In this document: piece after piece, positions 52,176-63,101 of the stretch | Layout of the letters: each line of letters opens with the position of its first letter | How positions within the stretch are numbered: the first letter of the stretch is position 1 | Origin: Euglena gracilis | Lineage: Eukaryota > Euglenida > Euglenophyceae > Euglenales | Assembly: GCA_039621445.1 (NCBI GenBank) | Contig: CP154956.1 | Span: 82,518,474-82,582,473, forward strand | Direction of reading: 5' to 3' | DNA: 64,000 nucleotides | Translations under genes and position numbers: made by a program | Notes under the pieces: generated by a model | What the model saw: only the letters and a program-made list of their open reading frames with translations | Databases searched by the model: none | What the model was told of the DNA's origin: nothing

Positions 52176-52394
52176 GAAGGACACGCCAGCACCCGATTGG
52201 TCTCCGCCGTTTTGTCGCATTCCAGCCCGATGCCTTGGGAGGGGGGGGTCTTCGTTTGGTCTGCAGCTCTGCGATGTCCTTCACACTGGCAGCGACTTCC
52301 GCATCGCCGTCCATTCTGTACCATATTCCACATCCGTTGGCTTGCCTGGCACAGCCACCGCCCCTCACTTCGCCCTTCCCTCAGTCACATGTGT
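52176..52394 (+). CDS. candidate exon region, frame ambiguous
   Basis: A GC-rich island open in all three plus frames, ending TCACATGT|GTAAGA. Protein character is weak, and the region may be partly element-derived (G run at 52240). Confidence 0.25.
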
Positions 52395-52859
52395 AAGATA
52401 CTGTTCTCCACTCAATTGTTCAGGTGCTCTTTGCCAGAATTGTGTGTCGAGATTTCATTTTTGGGAATTTGAGTTTGGTGTTGCTGTAAATGGTTGTAAG
52501 CGTTTGGAAGTGATTGATCTTTCAAGCTAAAGTATGCATTTTCAGAATACATATAACATACAAATACAACACACTGCAAGCATACTCCATTCCGCCCATA
52601 TGAAATGAATGACTGTCTGACGGTTCTGTAACACTTGTGCCAGTGACGCAACGTGATTTTCTTTTCTATTTTCGGTGTTGCACCACAGGAACGCTGCCAT
52701 TTTCTGTACACGTTCACACCTCTATTGTAGTGTGTGCATTTATGCAATTTATTTTCATTTATGTTTTACCACGTCTGGCAGGTAGCCCCCCCCCCAGCCC
52801 CGTTTTCACCATCCCCATGCACTCCCAATGTTGTCGGTGTTGTCCCAAGGAATCAATGC

Positions 52860-53050
52860 CGAACTCTTGGCGGAGTCCAGGGTGGAACCCCGCCAAAGTC
52901 AGGCCTGAATTTGGTTTCATACAGAGGCTTGAGTTGCTTCGTCGAAGTAACTGGGGGACTTGGGGCCACGGAAGGCGGCAGACCCAAAATGGAGATTTCC
53001 GGGGGGATCCGCTTCACATTGGATGGTGTAGGGGGCTCGACATCTGATGC
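52860..53050 (+). CDS. candidate exon region (VEVTGGLGATEGGRPKMEIS)
   Basis: One plus frame reads NLVSYRGLSCFVEVTGGLGA, TEGGRPKMEISGGIRFTLDG and stops at 53103; another is also open. The minus strand is open too, so this is tentative. Confidence 0.3.
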
Positions 53051-53124
53051 TGGGGATTTTTTTTGTTTTCAGCCTCAGTTGAACAACCTCATTCTCCCCA
53101 ACTGACACATGGTTCCAGCCCAGA

Positions 53125-53465
53125 CCATTGCTTAACACCTGTCCCACCCCACCCCCCCGGTGGGGTGACTGACTGGTTTTTTCAGAGTGGCTGACTGGTT
53201 TTTTGGCCGTGACCCCCCCTCCCCCCGGGGTGGGGCGGGCCAGAAATAACCCAAAAGTGGCTGAGTGGCCAACTGGTTCCGAAGGCGCTGGAGAAAATTT
53301 TGGCCAAAAATGGCCTTGAAAGGCCAAAAAGTGACTGGTTTTCCTGAGTGGCCGACCCCCCCCCCCCGGGGGGTAAAGTGACTGACTGGCTTGGCCGAAA
53401 AAAGTGACTGACTGGTTTTTTCGGAGTGGAAAGTGACCCCCCCCCCCGGGGTCGCTAAGCAATGG
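53125..53465. mobile_element. TGCTTA-ended inverted element, copy 4
   Basis: Starts CCATTGCTTAACACCTGTCC and ends GTCGCTAAGCAATGG, giving well-matched inverted ends. Internal GTGACTGACTGGTTTTTTCA recurs four times in both orientations around a TTCCGAAGGCGCTGGAG centre. The best-preserved copy for defining the ends. Confidence 0.82.
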
Positions 53466-53469
53466 TATG

Positions 53470-54120
53470 TTCCAGCCACCGAGGGAGGAGGAACCGACCA
53501 TTCTCCTCCCCGGCTCCTGGGCAACCAACGGCGGAGGGGTTGCCACCGCGGCAAAACCCCTCACCGAAATCCCATGTTTTGGAACGGTTGGGGCATCTCA
53601 TCAACGTAATCCTGGGTTGGGGATCCGAAAAAGCCATTGAAAGGGATTCCCCCCCCAGGGGCGCCGACTCCCCCCCCCCCCCAGGGGTTCCACAGGGCAC
53701 CCCTCGCCAACTCTCGATCCACCGGGGTTGAGCATATTGATGACACACTGCTGGGTTGTGGCGGTGGGTGGGCAGGGTGATAGCGGGGGGACCCAGCCCC
53801 CCCTGCCGGAGGGCCGCTTGGGGATGGCCCGATTCGGCGCGCACGGTCCGAATTGGAACGGCCTTGCGACTGGGCCTCCAGTGGCGTGTGTGCCCCTTCA
53901 AGCACCTCCGCGCACCTCGGAGTTGGCCACTTTTGGCTCGAATTTCGGAAGTGGTATGCGCGTATTCATTGCGGTTGGACCCCACTCCTGGCCGGGGTGG
54001 GGTTGCAGGAGGGGCAGCTCCAACCTGATCAGAAGGATCCTCACCCATCCCGCACTGCGTCCTGGTTGGAGTGGGCTTGGGGATTTCACAGGACAAATTT
54101 CGCACCATCGACAGCAACGG
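53470..54120. other. GC-rich region open on both strands, coding status unclear
   Basis: Long frames exist on the plus strand (53462-53731, 53728-54273) and minus strand (53455-54117). The minus frame includes EIRAKSGQLRGARRCLKG, with no recognised motif. C runs at 53650-53690 interrupt it. I cannot decide between a host exon, an element remnant and chance openness from GC content. Confidence 0.25.
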
Positions 54121-54581
54121 TGTGCCTTTTTTTCGTACCCCCCCTTTCCGAGTTCTACTTTCAGGAGCATTTCTCTCGTGTTAGTCCCAACCCACCCCTC
54201 TTGTGTTGCGTGCCTGCGCCCCCCGAGAAACTGCCATTTGACAGGTTCGCTAGTACAGAGTGGACAAAAATAACGATAGACAAAATTTTTGGTTAATTAA
54301 TTAATTAATAATTAATAGATAATCTGATAATTGATAATCAGAATAATTAATAATCTTTAAGAATAATTAGTAATATTTAACATTAATTTATCAATTTTCC
54401 AAAATCATAATTTAACCGAAATACTCCCCCGATAATTTTTCACCGATTTTTTCCCTTATAATTTTTGCCCTGCCTGCACCCTGTCGGGGATGGGGAGGTG
54501 GCTCGCCCCCCACTTCGGCTGTGGGGCATGCCCCTCTCCTCTGCCCCCGCCCCAGGGCCTGCCCTCCTCCCCTCTGTCCCA

Positions 54582-54705
54582 GCACCGATGGTCTGACGTC
54601 CCGCCGCCCTGCGCCTGGGATGTCCTCCGCGGCTCGCCGATCCCGCAGCCTGGCGGCCCTGGAGACCCCGGCCCTGGCCTCCAACCGCTTGGCCACGGGA
54701 CAGCC

Positions 54706-54706
<1 letters not shown>
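54582..54706 (+). CDS. candidate exon (SSAARRSRSLAALETPALAS)
   Basis: After CTCTGTCCCAG the frame reads TDGLTSRRPAPGMSSAARRS, RSLAALETPALASNRLATGQ, P, then runs into a (GT)n tract whose first GT can serve as donor. Ser/Arg-rich, probably disordered. Confidence 0.45.
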
Positions 54707-54746
<40 letters not shown>

Positions 54747-54875
54747 GTGTTGTGCTGTGTTATGTTGTGTCATGTTATGTTGTGGTGTGTGTTGTGTTGT
54801 GCTATGTGTGTGTTGAGTTATGTGTTGTGTGTTGTATGGGTTGTGTGTGTGTGTGTGTGTTGTGCTGTGTTGTAT
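54707..54875. repeat. (GT)n microsatellite with TGTTATGT variants
   Basis: A pure GT stretch of about 36 bp followed by GTTGTGCTGTGTTATGTTGT-type interrupted repeats. Confidence 0.95.
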
Positions 54876-55293
54876 CCACCGGGGGGATTTTGCACCAAAG
54901 AAGTTCAAAAAACGTGTGCTCCCCTCGCCATTCCAGAATTTCCCCATGATTATTCAAATAAAAGATGCATTGGTGGCAAAAAAGGACGCAAAATGAAAAG
55001 TTTCAAGGGAGAATCCCTGAATGCCAGCAAAGTTCAGACCAGCAAAATTTTGTGGGCCACACATTTTTAGGAACCAGTGAAAGTGGCGATAAAGAAGCAG
55101 CATTTCTGGCAGAACCAGGCGAACAGAGAGAATGGTCATTAGAGGCATTTGTGACACTCCCCCCCCCCACCTGTACCCCCAAGCTGAAAAATCCAATGCA
55201 ATTGAATTTTTTCTGCTTTGGCTTTATTTTGGTTGGCAAAACCTTTTTTCTTCCGTTACGTTCTTTGAGGTTCATCGTTGCGTCCCCCCTCAT

Positions 55294-55590
55294 GCAATCA
55301 TTTAGTCACTGGCCGACCTCCCCCCCCCCCCCCGCGGGGTGATGCTTTTTTTCAGAGTGACTGATTGACTTTTGGTCCAGACCCCCTCTCCCTGGTGGGG
55401 GGGAGACAAAAACCTCTAAGGTGACCCAACGCCGAAGGAAAAATCTTTTTGGGCATTTTTCACATGTGTGGTCAATTCCCCCTTCAATTCCAGAGTGGCC
55501 GAACTCCGTGGGAAGTGACTGACTGGTTTTCCAAATAAATGTGACTGACTGTTTTTTGGGAAGAGTGGAAATACCTCCCCCCTCCCCGAG
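55294..55590. mobile_element. TGCTTA-family element, copy 5 (degraded)
   Basis: GCAATCATTTAGTCACTGGC at the left is a diverged form of the family start. GTGACTGATTGACTTTTGGT, GTGACTGACTGGTTTTCC and the C/G runs are shared. The right end is not clear. Confidence 0.6.
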
Positions 55591-56366
55591 GGTCGATTTT
55601 ACGGTTACCACAAAAACACTGTACCGTATTCCTTCGTGGTTTTTCGGCCCATCCTGCCAGGCAGGTGGTTGGCTGGCAGACTCCGGGTGGTTGGGGAGGA
55701 ATCGTCCAGGAATGATCGGAAGTTGCCCCCTGTGTGACAGAACTTTTTTTGACAGCCTTTTTTGTTGAAAAACGGCTGAAATCCATTGGTTATGAACCAC
55801 TGGCTCGAGTGGCTGGAGCGAACCCTCCTCCTAGGCAAGGTCGGAAGTGATCGGTGGGCATTTTGAAAGTGAACTCCCCCTGGGTTGGTGAGCAGTACAA
55901 AACCGGACCGTTTCGTTTGATTTCCGTTTCGTTCATCGGAAGAATGGCATAGTTCTGCCTCTTTGTGGGACATGTCTCTTTTCATATTGCGTTTCACACA
56001 TTGCATCATGGTAACTATAAATAATCCATAAATAATGAGTCCTCCGACCACTCTGTCTTCCCCCCGAAATGTTTGACGGATACATTTGGGTGCCGGTAAG
56101 CCCTTCTTGCCCTGGGTGGGATGCATGGGCCTTCCAGAGCAGGTGCGGGGTTAGGCCGCTGCAGCTGCACCCCCCCCCCCCCCTCCAGGGGGGCTTTGCC
56201 AGGTCTTGTTTATTTGGTCATTCCGGAAAATTCCGGAATAATTGGGATAAGCAATTAAGTTTAGTTAAAAATTATAATTTTAATCAAGGTCGAGCTGCAC
56301 CTTTTTATGGACCATTGTCAGTTATTTTTTTCTGACAAATTTATGTCTGGATGTAGCTGAAGAGCT

Positions 56367-56560
56367 TCAGTTGTCCGGTCCACTGGTTGCCTTTTTCGCA
56401 ACTCCTTTGGAAGATCCAGTCTTCTTCATGGGTGTGCCACCCTCTGCATTTTGCATTCCCACAGCCCGGGAAATTACTTCTGCCCAAATGGATATCAAAA
56501 AACTCCCAAGTCCGGTTGGACAGAAAGTACACTGGAATGTTCCGGAAAAAAACCCCATGA
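56367..56560 (+). CDS. candidate exon region (VAFFATPLEDPVFFMGVPPS)
   Basis: The plus frame starting near 56371 reads GPLVAFFATPLEDPVFFMGV, PPSAFCIPTAREITSAQMDI, KKLPSPVGQKVHWNVPEK with no stop. Composition is more protein-like than the flanks. No family recognised, and the minus strand is also open. Confidence 0.3.
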
Positions 56561-56888
56561 GGTGTTTTTTTTTAAAAAACCGGAACAACACCCCCGCCGC
56601 CGCCCCCGGTCGGTTGGTTTTGGCCCAGAGAAAGTGCCCCCACCGCTCCCCCGGGAGCTGGGGGGGGGGGGACGCAAATACATTTTTTTTTGCATTTTTG
56701 TGTTTTTTTTCTTCGATTTTGGCAGAATTTGCTTTTTTTTTTTTACTTTTTTGCTACGTTTTTTGAGGGTCCATGTTGCGTCCCCCCCCCCCCCTGCCAG
56801 GAGCCGCTTCGGGAATCCACGGTGCCGGCGATGTGGTTGGGCTCGCCCCCCCCACCGCTGCCCAGCCCACTTTGTGCCCGCCGCTGCA

Positions 56889-57001
56889 GGGGCCCGCAAG
56901 GCAGCCGCGGCGGGGCGGTCCGATGGCCCCTCGGCGGGCTTCCTCCAGCGGCTGCACCGCGCCGCACTGGGGGACCTGTTGGAGGGCGAGGTGGACGTCG
57001 G
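56889..57001 (+). CDS. candidate exon (SAGFLQRLHRAALGDLLEGE)
   Basis: After CCGCCGCTGCAG the frame reads ARKAAAAGRSDGPSAGFLQR, LHRAALGDLLEGEVDV. A helix with alternating hydrophobic and charged residues. The following GGGCAG carries CAG at +4..+6 of a possible nonconventional intron. Confidence 0.5.
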
Positions 57002-57139
57002 GCAGGGGGCTGGGGGCCCCAGCGCTGCCTTTTCCCTGTTTTCTTTTCCCTGTTTGGTTCCAGTTTCTCTGGAAGTTTTGCATTTTTTTGTTTCAATTTT
57101 CTGAAAACAGTGATTGCTTGTTTTGCTTACAGGGGATCT

Positions 57140-57235
57140 GAATGAGTGGTTGGTGAGCTGCAGGAATCGTTTTCCAGGTTCACAGACGCACAGTTGCCAC
57201 CTCCAGAGGGGGAGGTTCCTCGGTGACCTGACCTG
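57140..57235 (+). CDS. candidate exon (VGELQESFSRFTDAQLPPPE)
   Basis: The frame reads VVGELQESFSRFTDAQLPPP, EGEVP and joins in phase to the preceding candidate exon if the intron uses the CAG at 57005 region and CTG near 57134, as in citrate synthase. The join gives EGEVDV-VVGELQESF. Plausible but unproven. Confidence 0.4.
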
Positions 57236-57694
57236 ACTTGACCTGACAACAGCCGCCAGCGTTCTGCCAGGGACATTGAACCCATTCGAGTGCCCCCCAG
57301 GCGGCACGACGGGCCTGTGGACAACCCCATTCGCCATCTTGTAATCTGCTTTTTCCCCTAGAATTTCTGATTCACATTGGTTTCAATGAACACAACGTTG
57401 GATAAACATAAGAAATTGGTGTGGCATTTGCTGTATTGGTCGTATTTTATTTTCTCCACCTTTATTTTCTCCCCGGGTTTGCGTATGGATGCACAATCCT
57501 CCGATCATGTTGTTCAGAATCACAACGTATGCACATCTTCCCAGTGTGCATAGATTTCCAATGTGTGTGTGTATGTGTGTGTGTGTATCATTTCGATGTG
57601 CACACAAACACACAGAACACGTCTCCGATTCTGTGCGTCTGTCCCTGCATGTAGGTGCTCTCCCATGCATGGGTTGCAGATTTGTGCTTACGCC

Positions 57695-57917
57695 AGGACC
57701 ATGCGGTTTCAGTGCGCCGTTCCCCACCGGCCCCCTCCGACGCGCCGCAGTGCCGGTCGGTCAGCCCCTCGACGGTCACCTCCAGCACGGCGCGTGCGGA
57801 CGCGTCGCGGGTTCACGCCCTCGCGCAGCCGCGCCGGTCCCCGCCCCCCGAGGAGCGCTTCACCTTCCTGCAGCGCCGGCCGGGGGCAGTGATGGGCCCC
57901 GCCGAGTGGTCCCCCGC
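57695..57917 (+). CDS. candidate exon (PEERFTFLQRRPGAVMGPAE)
   Basis: A GC-rich island after TTACGCCAG. In the chosen frame it reads SPPAPSDAPQCRSVSPSTVT, then PRRSPPPEERFTFLQRRPGA, VMGPAEWSPAG before GTTTGG. The other two frames are open for most of the length but are dominated by Arg/Pro/Gly. Confidence 0.45.
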
Positions 57918-58589
57918 TGGTTTGGGAAGCCTTGCCTCCCGGGGGTTTCCGACCTTCCTTCCTTCTGAGTGGACCCAACCCCCCGGGAGTCCAGCCAGCC
58001 AGCATGTTTTGCCCCAGCCAGCTCCCAGCCAGGTTGCAGACCCTCCCTCCAGGATTCCAATGATCCAATGATGAAGTTGGGGCTGAGCCAGGCTGGACCA
58101 AAATTTGTTTTCGGCGCAAAGTGCAGAATTTTCAAGACAACCCCGCTTGCATCAACTTCCACTAGGAACCCAACTAGGAAATGCTCAAGAATTCCCCGCC
58201 ACCTCCAGAAACTCTATGGCTGATGGGTGTTGGTTGACCACCCCTTCTCCCCCACCCCTTCTTTTGCTGGGGACGTGGGTTCCGACAGTTGCTGGGAGGT
58301 CAAGTTTGTGGTGCTGTTTTGACCGACGTTGGGCCCACATACCCCCTGGAATGCTTTGCCAGCTGTTCACCTATTTGTAGGCACAGAAGCCTTTGGGGGT
58401 TTAAAGCTGGCAAAATACCCCTGAATATGTGCCAGACTGGCTGCTGACTTTCCGGCCAAATCAAGCCAATCGCCCAAACAGCCAGTTGATTTGGCCAGCT
58501 TGCCCCCCCCCCCTCCAGTTGAAAGGGGTTACGTTTCCCTCAACAGCCTGGGTGCCAACTCGGTGGAGGCAAGTCAACTCTATCGAAGG

Positions 58590-58730
58590 GGAAATCCTGC
58601 AAACTTGAGGACTCTCAAGCCACCGTCAAGACACTCCGGGGGGCCGGCCGGGACGCATACGCGTGGCGGCGGGAGCAGTCCCGGGCGGCACAGGCACTGC
58701 GGGTGACACGGGAGCAGACCGCTTCTTTGC
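58590..58730 (+). CDS. candidate exon, coiled-coil-like (WRREQSRAAQALRVTREQ)
   Basis: The frame reads KLEDSQATVKTLRGAGRDAY, AWRREQSRAAQALRVTREQT, a long charged helix. This is one of the most protein-like stretches in the 40-59 kb region. Splice ends are not resolved. Confidence 0.55.
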
Positions 58731-59190
58731 GGTGGTCCCCCCCGGTGGCCTTGAATGACTGGCTGGTCCCCCCCCCCTGGGGTCAACTGCTGGCGCCGAA
58801 GTCACCAGAAATTTGGCTAAGAAATGGGCGGGTCCATTGGCGCCACATTCAAGCCATTCGAGCCACATTGAGTGGAGTGGTTGGACTGGCCCAGCCCCTG
58901 CCCCCACTGGGGGTGTCGGAAGTGACTTCCTGGGTTTTGGATAGTTGATGGTGCTGCCCCCCTCCTGAGGGAGGGGAACGTGTGGACCGTGCAGTTTTTG
59001 CAGTTTTTGTTGCAGTTTTCACGTCTTGGGTTTTTTTGTAGTTTTTTTTTTTTTGCAGTTTTCAGACCTTGGATTTTTTGCAGTGCAGTTTCTGACCTGC
59101 CCATGTGCAGGTTTCCCCTCCTGTGGGGTGTGATGGGAAGCAGCGACATGCACGGGAGTCTCCACCTGGGGTGGTTCGGGCCTCCTCCAG

Positions 59191-59323
59191 CCCGCCCACC
59201 CGCCTGACCGAGAGGGACGTGGAGCCGCGGCCGCCGCTGAAGAGCGTGAAGGAGTGGAAGAGTGAGCTGCAGGCGGAGCGGCAGGGCCGCGGAAAGTGGA
59301 GCAAAGGGCGGGGCGCAGTGTGA
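59191..59323 (+). CDS. candidate C-terminal exon (LKSVKEWKSELQAERQGR)
   Basis: After GGCCTCCTCCAG the frame reads PTRLTERDVEPRPPLKSVKE, WKSELQAERQGRGKWSKGRG, AV and a TGA stop at 59321. A charged helix and basic tail, followed by AT-rich sequence with AATAAA (59643), so it is a good candidate for the end of the plus-strand gene(s) in 39.7-59.3 kb. Confidence 0.6.
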
Positions 59324-60013
59324 CGGCGGTGCAACGCCGGGAACCACGGGGAGTTCACCGGGGAATGGCTTTGATGAGCATCTGTGGAGAGGGGGTTATT
59401 GAAATGAGGAATTGAACAGAGTTGGGGAGTTGACGGATGGGGTGAGTTTGCCTAAACGTTTAGGGTGGCCATGTGTCTGGTGCAGTTTACATTTTGGAAT
59501 GCGCGACCAAATAATTATTTTCAACATGAACATATTTTGGAAGGGAGGTTTGAGGATTGACGAACTCTGCTGTTATGAAAGAGTGCAAAATCAAAGCGCA
59601 ATTCCGATTTCAGTTCCAATTTCCCAAAAGATTTGACTGTTTGAATAAAGTCATCTCAAACTTCATCAAAATAATCTCAAACTTTTCGCTTTAGGCATTG
59701 ATATACAACCAGCCAGCATCGTCCCCCTATGGGTGGCTGAAACCGGTGCAAACATTTTTTTGTGGTTTTTTTTGCCTTTTCTTGACTTTGGCATTTACAC
59801 ATTTTGGGACGGATTTTTCCTGAAGCTTTCTGTCATTTTTTTTTCAACGAGTGCTATATCTTTGGGACCAGCATACAAATATCATGATTTTGACATTTTT
59901 GTTACCAATTGCGACCGGCGACAGGGGGTGCCTGAGTTTTGCAGATAAAGGATTCTTTTATTTTGGATTCTGGGGGCCCCCGGCCACTGCGAACAGTTGC
60001 ACAAACCCCCCAC
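59324..60013. other. AT-rich probable 3' untranslated and intergenic region
   Basis: No coding candidates. GAATAAAGTC at 59643 resembles a polyadenylation signal; euglenid signals are not well defined, so this is weak. Confidence 0.4.
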
Positions 60014-60025
60014 CCCCACCCCACA

Positions 60026-60095
60026 CCTTGCCTCCGCACTGCACTCTGACTGCGACCCTGTGCTGGTGCTGCACCGCTTCCACGGCAACGTTCAG
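60026..60095 (+). CDS. candidate exon (SDCDPVLVLHRFHGNVQ)
   Basis: The frame reads LASALHSDCDPVLVLHRFHG, NVQ and ends CAG|GTCTGT, a good conventional donor. First of a second run of plus-strand candidates. No family recognised. Confidence 0.5.
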
Positions 60096-60159
60096 GTCTG
60101 TTGTAGCACAGAGTGAGGAATGGTGGACTCCCCTTCTTTGCGGAGCTGGACATCAACTG

Positions 60160-60255
60160 TGGATGGGTTCAACTTTAATTTAAGTTCAATTTAAGTTTAA
60201 GTTCAGTTCTAATTGTAAATCAATTTCAGTTTAAGTTCAAGTTCAACTTTAACCG
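60160..60255. repeat. AAGTTCAATTT imperfect tandem words
   Basis: TTTAATTTAAGTTCAATTTA and AAGTTTAAGTTCAGTTC units repeat about every 12 bp. Confidence 0.8.
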
Positions 60256-60261
60256 CAACGG

Positions 60262-60450
60262 TTGGATTGGCTCACCGCCAGCCCTGTGGCCAGTACGGGC
60301 CCGGAAGACTCCAACGAAGAGGCTGGAAACCGGACAGAGGCTGCCAACGAATCGGGGTCGGTGGCGGGGCATGGGTTGTGGAGCCCCATGCGTGGGGTGG
60401 AGACCGTCGATCTCCTGGCAGCTGCTGAGACCTCGGCAATGGGGGGAACC
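60262..60450 (+). CDS. candidate exon, acidic/polar (EDSNEEAGNRTEAANESG)
   Basis: The frame reads LTASPVASTGPEDSNEEAGN, RTEAANESGSVAGHGLWSPM, RGVETVDLLAAAETS. Non-repetitive, polar composition; the opposite strand is also open. Boundaries approximate. Confidence 0.45.
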
Positions 60451-61331
60451 CCACAGTGGCACAAGCTCCTCTCAATTATGTGGTGGGAGGTTTCACGCAA
60501 CTCCACACAACTCCTTCATCCTTCATCGTAAAACACATCTCCCAAGTTGCATCTGAACCGCAAACAGCATGGCGACTGATCATCAAATCACAAATCTTTC
60601 TCCCTGGGCAGCGTGTCGCGGATTGTGAAATCATTTCCACAACATTGGCAGTCATCTTTTGATTGGTTGTCAAGGAGGGGTATTGCTATTCAGCCAGATT
60701 GAATATTTTGGGAAGGGTGTGTGACAGACAGACATAACAAGTTTGTAGCAAGTTTGGACATAAAATACACAGTTTTTTTTGTGTCCAAAGTTTTTGGAAC
60801 CATCGATGCCACACCTCCGGTGGCACCCTTGCTGTTGGGTGGGGGGTCAGCAAAGCAACGGACTCATCGCCAGTGGTTGAGGTGTGCTTATCCGTATTTT
60901 TCCCATCAACCAAGATTTCACCCCTCCAACCACGATTGTGGGATACCTTCCAGGATTCTTTTTAAGTCAGAAGACCCCCCCAGGGGGGGGGGTGTGTGGT
61001 TCTGGGGCCCAACCTGGGGGGGGGTCCCGGGCCGGAGGCCTGGGTATGGGTTTCCATGCCAAGCGCCGAAAATTTTTTTGGGAAATTCCCTCAGACGGCC
61101 CTGCGTCGGGCTGGGTGGGTGGGGGGACCCCCGGGGGTCTTACTGTCTTCCCACCCATTCTGGCTGCACCACACCTTCTTTTCAAAATATGCAATCGGAC
61201 TTGAATGGAAGAAAGGCCCCCCTCCCTCCAAGGGCGCCGGGCAGGCAACCACCCCATTCCCTGAATTTGGACGCATTTGCTGACCACGCACTGCCTTTCA
61301 CGTCCACCGCAATGACCCTTCTCCGGGGCAG

Positions 61332-61443
61332 CGGAGGCCTCCCGGGGACCCAGCGCTGTACATGCGCCACGACGAGCTGGCGCTGCAGAAGATGGCCCGG
61401 CGCAGCCTGCTGGAGACCAACGTGTTGGAGACGCTGGCGAACG
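61332..61443 (+). CDS. candidate exon (MRHDELALQKMARRSLLETN)
   Basis: Between CTCCGGGGCAG and AACG|GTGCGC, the frame reads RPPGDPALYMRHDELALQKM, ARRSLLETNVLETLANG, an amphipathic helical segment. One of the clearest exons of the 60-63 kb gene. Function unknown. Confidence 0.65.
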
Positions 61444-61917
61444 GTGCGCCTGGCCAGGGGCCCCCGCTCCCGGGGTTTGGGGGGTCGACGGGTCTGCCCC
61501 CGGGTCTGCGATGGCGATGGACCGTTCACCCCAGGATCCCCCCATTGGCCTTACCCCTTGTGGCAGTTCAACGCCCTTTCCCCTCTGGCTCGGACTTCCC
61601 CGGCTGGGCGTGGCATTGCCGCTCGGTGGGTGTGCGCCGTTTGCGTAACTTGGGGGTGGTTTCCCCCCTGTCCAAGACATGGGAGTCCGGACACTGCCTC
61701 ACGTAAACCCTTGCACCCCTGCATGAATTTATCCAATAACTTGACTTTTTTGCGCAAAAGAATTGTTTTCTACGTAAACCAAAATAAATGCATTCAGGAT
61801 GGTTTTGGGGGGCATCCATTTTTGGCCCCATCTATTTTGTGTGTCAAATCCGCGCCGGGATTCGGCTCGCGGCAGGAGGGCTCCACCCACTCGGAGCCCA
61901 TAGGCCCCTGCCGGCAG

Positions 61918-62011
61918 CCAACCGCCACCCCCCAAGCCGAAGCGGGCGGTGCAGCGGTCCTCCGCCCGCTCGCCCCCCTCCCGACTGCCTCCCGTGGAGG
62001 CACAGACACAG
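61918..62011 (+). CDS. candidate exon, Pro/Lys/Arg-rich (PPPPKPKRAVQRSSARSP)
   Basis: Between CCTGCCGGCAG and CACAG|GTGTGT the frame reads QPPPPKPKRAVQRSSARSPP, SRLPPVEAQTQ. A basic disordered segment resembling a nuclear-localisation or SH3-ligand-like stretch. Splice signals look conventional. Confidence 0.5.
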
Positions 62012-62295
62012 GTGTGTCCTCCTTACCCCCCCTATTTGGACGATTGGGACAGGGGTGTTTGTTTCATGTGTTGAGGCCACGTTTGACACATTTGATGGTG
62101 CTGCGAGGCTCTTGTTTGGCACCACGCATTGGTGACGCAAGAGAGACGTTTGTGGCACTTGGAATCTGCTGATGCAGTTTTTGTTGGCATCACCATTTCC
62201 CCGACACATACAGATGCCATGAGGTGCCTGCAAAGAATTGGCTTTGTTTTTAGGAGCATGAGCCTTTTTAACCTTCGCTGCACACTTCAACGCCC

Positions 62296-62509
62296 GGCTC
62301 AGGTCTCCGACGGCCTGAGGACGCCAAAGGGCCGAACGAGACGCACGCAGACCCAGTCCCGACACCTCGCCCGGCCCTACACCTCCTCCTGCCCGTCCGA
62401 CGGCGCCCAGAGAGGAGCCTGGCAGCACCCCCCCACCCAGAGGAACCTCTGCTTTTGGTGCTCGGCAGTTGTTTCCAAACCGAACTCTCATCGCCCCTGC
62501 CATCATTGA
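62296..62509 (+). CDS. candidate exon, basic (LRTPKGRTRRTQTQSRHLAR)
   Basis: In phase with the previous candidate, the frame reads VSDGLRTPKGRTRRTQTQSR, HLARPYTSSC and stays open to a TGA at 62507. A second frame is also open. Tentative. Confidence 0.4.
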
Positions 62510-62725
62510 TGCTGTCAAAAATAATCTTGTTATAATTGTTAATAGAAAAGATTATAAATTATAAATAAAATAATTTAAAATAATACAGGTTTTTTTCTTA
62601 TTATAAAAGTATACAAGCATTTTAAAATATTTTAAAAATTTAAAAACAATATGGTTAAATATGACTAATTATACAATTAAGCCTCAAAACAAGTAATTCA
62701 GCAAAGTCCAGGGCAGCCTCACGTA

Positions 62726-62968
62726 TTGGACTCTACCTGTGCCTGGCGGCTCTCTGAGCCCGACTTCACGTCGGAGCTGAGCAGCGACGGCACGTGGAGC
62801 CGCTGCCGGGGCTGCGGTCAGCCCTACGACAGCAGCCGCCACTCCTGGCCTTTGGCCCAGGCTGCTCCCCGGCCCCCGTCTGACTCAGTCTGGGCCCCGG
62901 AGTGGGACACATCCACATGCAAGCACGGCCGTCCTGCAAGGCGCCACACATTTCCGGCATTCAGCTGT
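62726..62968 (+). CDS. candidate exon (EPDFTSELSSDGTWSRCRGC)
   Basis: The frame reads WRLSEPDFTSELSSDGTWSR, CRGCGQPYDSSRHSWPLAQA and continues to a stop at 62969. A single C-x2-C pair is present but no zinc-binding family is recognised. A GC island in AT-rich surroundings. Confidence 0.4.
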
Positions 62969-63101
62969 TGACCAAAATAACTCCCTGAATTTCCGAATTT
63001 CAGAATGCCGGTTCGAAGAGCAATTCCTTGGGACTGGATCCAGGTCAAGTCTTTGCCATCCACGGCCCATCTTACAGTCCCCCTCCCCCGTTGTCCGGGG
63101 G

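Noticed and set aside
56495-57337. Long minus-strand ORF (280 codons) opposite the candidate exons
   Set aside because: It crosses C and T homopolymers, and its composition follows the GC content of the plus-strand islands; the plus strand gives shorter but more protein-like segments with acceptor-like boundaries.
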